NCBI RefSeq assembly: GCF_914271485.1
Contig: NZ_CAJZAG010000009.1
Span: forward strand, 248,001 to 312,000
Direction: 5' to 3'
Origin: Cupriavidus pampae
Lineage (GTDB): Bacteria > Pseudomonadota > Gammaproteobacteria > Burkholderiales > Burkholderiaceae
DNA length: 64,000 bases
In this document: positions 62,301 through 64,000 of the stretch, in pieces
Layout: every line of letters begins with the position of its first letter
Numbering within the stretch: position 1 is the first letter of the stretch
The notes under the pieces: model-generated
Seen by the model: only the letters and a program-made list of their open reading frames with translations
Told to the model about the DNA's origin: nothing
Database searches by the model: none
Translations under genes and position numbers: made by a program

Positions 62301-64000
62301 CTATGCGATGCGCAGCCCTTTGTGCTCCTGCATCCGGCGCAACAAGTGCATGCCGGGCACCTGTACGTCGACCGGCTCGGCGCCCACGTCCACCCCCGTT
62401 ACCGCGCGATACGAATGGATATAGGTCTGGATCTCGGGCCGGAAGAAGGCCGCCCAGTTGGCCGCGTTGACGGGATCGCTGACCGAGTTCCAGTCGCTCC
62501 AGCGGATCGACGACACGATCTGTTCGCCGGTAGTCGCCAGTTGCCAGAACTGGTACGTGTTGGTATCGCCCCAGCCCTGCAGCTTGCGCATGCTTTCGAC
62601 CGAGTGCATCCACGGTTCCGGATAGGCGACCATCGCCCGGCGCGGCAGGAACTCGCGGAACTCGGGACGCGCCAGCATCCACTGCTGCATCATCATTTCC
62701 ACGCGCGAGGTGGTCGGCAGGTCGCGGAACTGGTTGTGCGCGCCCTCGGACAGGATCAGGTGAACCTCGCGCAGCGCGTTGAGCAGCGGAAACCCGTCGG
62801 GCACGACGGTGGTGTCGTCGGCCTGACGGAAGAACGGCACGCAGAGATTCAGCAGCGTATGGAACGCGCCCAGGAATTTGCTGCGGTTGTCCGCGGCCTG
62901 CATTCTCGGAATCGCGCGACCAATCAGTTGAAAGCCGTACTCGTGCTGATACTCGGCGGCACGTCGCTCGATCGGCAGCCGATGCTGTTCGTCCTGGACC
63001 CAGCCCCAGATGATGTTGTTGACGGGGCGCAGTGCGTCGAGTTCGAACTGGACCAGCGGATCGCGCGGGCCGGCCGATACATTCTGGAAGCGGCGCGTGA
63101 TGGCGTTCATCGTCTGCACCAGCTGCATCTCTTCCATCCAGTAGCTCCAGATCAGTTCGATCAGCGGCGGATAGGTCAGCTTGGCGGAGATGTCGCGGTT
63201 CCAGTAGTCGAGCCAGAGGCAATTCTCCCCACAGATGCCGACTTCGGTCTTCGCGTTCGGGTTGGCATGCGCACCGACCAGGCGCGGCGCCGCAGGCGCG
63301 GGCGATGCCGTCAGTGCCTCCTGGATGCGCTTGCTCGCATCGGTCCCCTGGAGTGCCGATGCCACGCGCTGCAGGTACGGCAACGTCGGCGAATCGCCAC
63401 CGCCGAAGTACTGTTTGGCCAGCACACCCGGCTGGGAAATGCGCAATCCGAGGCGATCGTTGGCCAGGGCGATGGCGGCCGGATCATAGGCGAGCAACTC
63501 CGCGACATCCTTCGAGCTGGGACCGGTCGGCACCACCGCGCCCCAGGTCACCAAGAATGCCTCCGTTGCCACCTTGAGCGCGCGATAGGCGTCCGTATCG
63601 GTGAACGGCAGGAAGCGCCGACGGCTCAGTCGTGCCGCGCCGCCATACAGGGGCGGCTCGTCCTTCCCCGATGGCGTGTTCTCGTCCTTGAAGAACAGCG
63701 AGTCGATCTGCCGGACGTAGTTGTCCCAGCCGAGCATGTCCGAATTGAGCTTGATCAGCAGCCAGAGCGCGACGTCGCCCGTCAGCGCGCGCGGGGTGCG
63801 TTGCAGGCGGACCGTCGTGGGGCTGACGTACTGGTCGGTGTCCAGCGGACCCGATCGCGCCGCGAGCGGATCGCTTTCCTTGTGATAGTCGACGATCGCG
63901 CTGGCGGGCGGTTGCGGTGTCTTCGACTGGTCGGCAGGCACAGCGGTGATGCCCATCAGCTTGGTCACGATCCCGGCTGTGATGCAACCGACGATCTGGA
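62301..64000 (-). CDS. Large protein of unknown function, first visible gene of the operon (5' end probably outside)
   Basis: At least 555 residues; I recognise no family. A GTG at 63968 and an ATG at 63956 are possible starts, but neither has a ribosome site and the frame stays open to the window edge through a hydrophobic run (IVGCITAGIVTKLMGITAV), which could be a signal or membrane segment. The body looks soluble and mostly helical, rich in tryptophan and aromatic residues. Cysteines 246 and 250 lie in GICGENCLW; acidic/histidine clusters occur at MEE (278-280), DEQH (326-329), QHE (341-343) and HLILSEGAH (403-411), numbered from the GTG. These could be metal ligands, but this is speculation. 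It is followed after 29 bp by the PLP enzyme. Confidence 0.7.
   Translation of the reverse strand, partial: QIVGCITAGIVTKLMGITAVPADQSKTPQPPASAIVDYHKESDPLAARSGPLDTDQYVSPTTVRLQRTPRALTGDVALWLLIKLNSDMLGWDNYVRQIDSLFFKDENTPSGKDEPPLYGGAARLSRRRFLPFTDTDAYRALKVATEAFLVTWGAVVPTGPSSKDVAELLAYDPAAIALANDRLGLRISQPGVLAKQYFGGGDSPTLPYLQRVASALQGTDASKRIQEALTASPAPAAPRLVGAHANPNAKTEVGICGENCLWLDYWNRDISAKLTYPPLIELIWSYWMEEMQLVQTMNAITRRFQNVSAGPRDPLVQFELDALRPVNNIIWGWVQDEQHRLPIERRAAEYQHEYGFQLIGRAIPRMQAADNRSKFLGAFHTLLNLCVPFFRQADDTTVVPDGFPLLNALREVHLILSEGAHNQFRDLPTTSRVEMMMQQWMLARPEFREFLPRRAMVAYPEPWMHSVESMRKLQGWGDTNTYQFWQLATTGEQIVSSIRWSDWNSVSDPVNAANWAAFFRPEIQTYIHSYRAVTGVDVGAEPVDVQVPGMHLLRRMQEHKGLRIA

Noticed and set aside
62272..63222. 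N-terminal extension of the oxoamine synthase-like gene
   Set aside because: It overlaps the upstream gene in another frame and has shadow-like composition; the family begins at 62271.

Overview
The window is GC-rich DNA from a beta-proteobacterium of the Burkholderiaceae. A Cupriavidus/Ralstonia-type chromosome fits best, judged from gene order (rpsB-tsf-pyrH-frr-uppS-cdsA-dxr-rseP-bamA-skp-lpxD-fabZ-lpxA-lpxB-rnhB, smc-zipA-ligA-def, dapC-dapD-yffB-dapE-prmB), base composition and protein wording. I read 54 protein genes; the first and probably the last are cut by the window edges. I found no rRNA, tRNA, CRISPR array, prophage or insertion sequence.

Layout. 1-2.4 kb: a PrpR-type activator (partial, minus) diverges from an isocitrate lyase/PEP mutase-family lyase and an orphan Bug solute receptor. 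A clear sigma-54 promoter and inverted repeats lie between them. 2.4-6.6 kb: ppsA and its regulator ppsR, divergent, then a small membrane coiled-coil protein. 6.6-22.5 kb: a long minus-strand housekeeping run for translation (rpsB, tsf, frr), UMP kinase, isoprenoid and phospholipid precursors (uppS, cdsA, dxr), outer-membrane assembly (rseP, bamA, skp), lipid A (lpxD, fabZ, lpxA, lpxB), rnhB and an RNA methyltransferase. Many stop and start codons overlap. 22.8-28.4 kb: map, glnD and a pseudouridine synthase carrying a 90-bp tandem repeat. 28.4-30.9 kb: a divergent XRE regulator/MFS exporter pair with a doubled operator. 30.9-38.6 kb: def, ligA, zipA and smc (minus). 38.9-44.8 kb: a ferritin-like protein, then the succinylase branch of lysine/diaminopimelate synthesis (dapC, dapD, dapE) with yffB, a small membrane protein and prmB. 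44.9-47.7 kb: a Fur-box-preceded TonB receptor and an RcnB-like periplasmic protein.

48-58 kb is a sugar-acid island on the plus strand: FadR-type regulator, L-idonate-type dehydrogenase, complete TRAP transporter (dctP, dctQ, dctM), SDR, UxaA-family dehydratase, ManD-type mannonate dehydratase and a UxuB-type reductase. Together they could import hexuronates or aldonates and bring them to 2-keto-3-deoxygluconate by two routes. A solo sigma-54 activator follows.

59.6-64 kb holds the least explained part: a tightly coupled minus-strand operon of an unrecognised protein of at least 555 residues, a divergent alpha-oxoamine synthase-like PLP enzyme, a complete GIY-YIG nuclease-type protein and a TIM-barrel amidohydrolase. 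It is my best candidate for an undescribed system. A second cross-window pattern is that three unrelated genes (def, yffB, the amidohydrolase) have 13-, 14- or 17-bp tandem repeats beginning at or spanning their stop codons.
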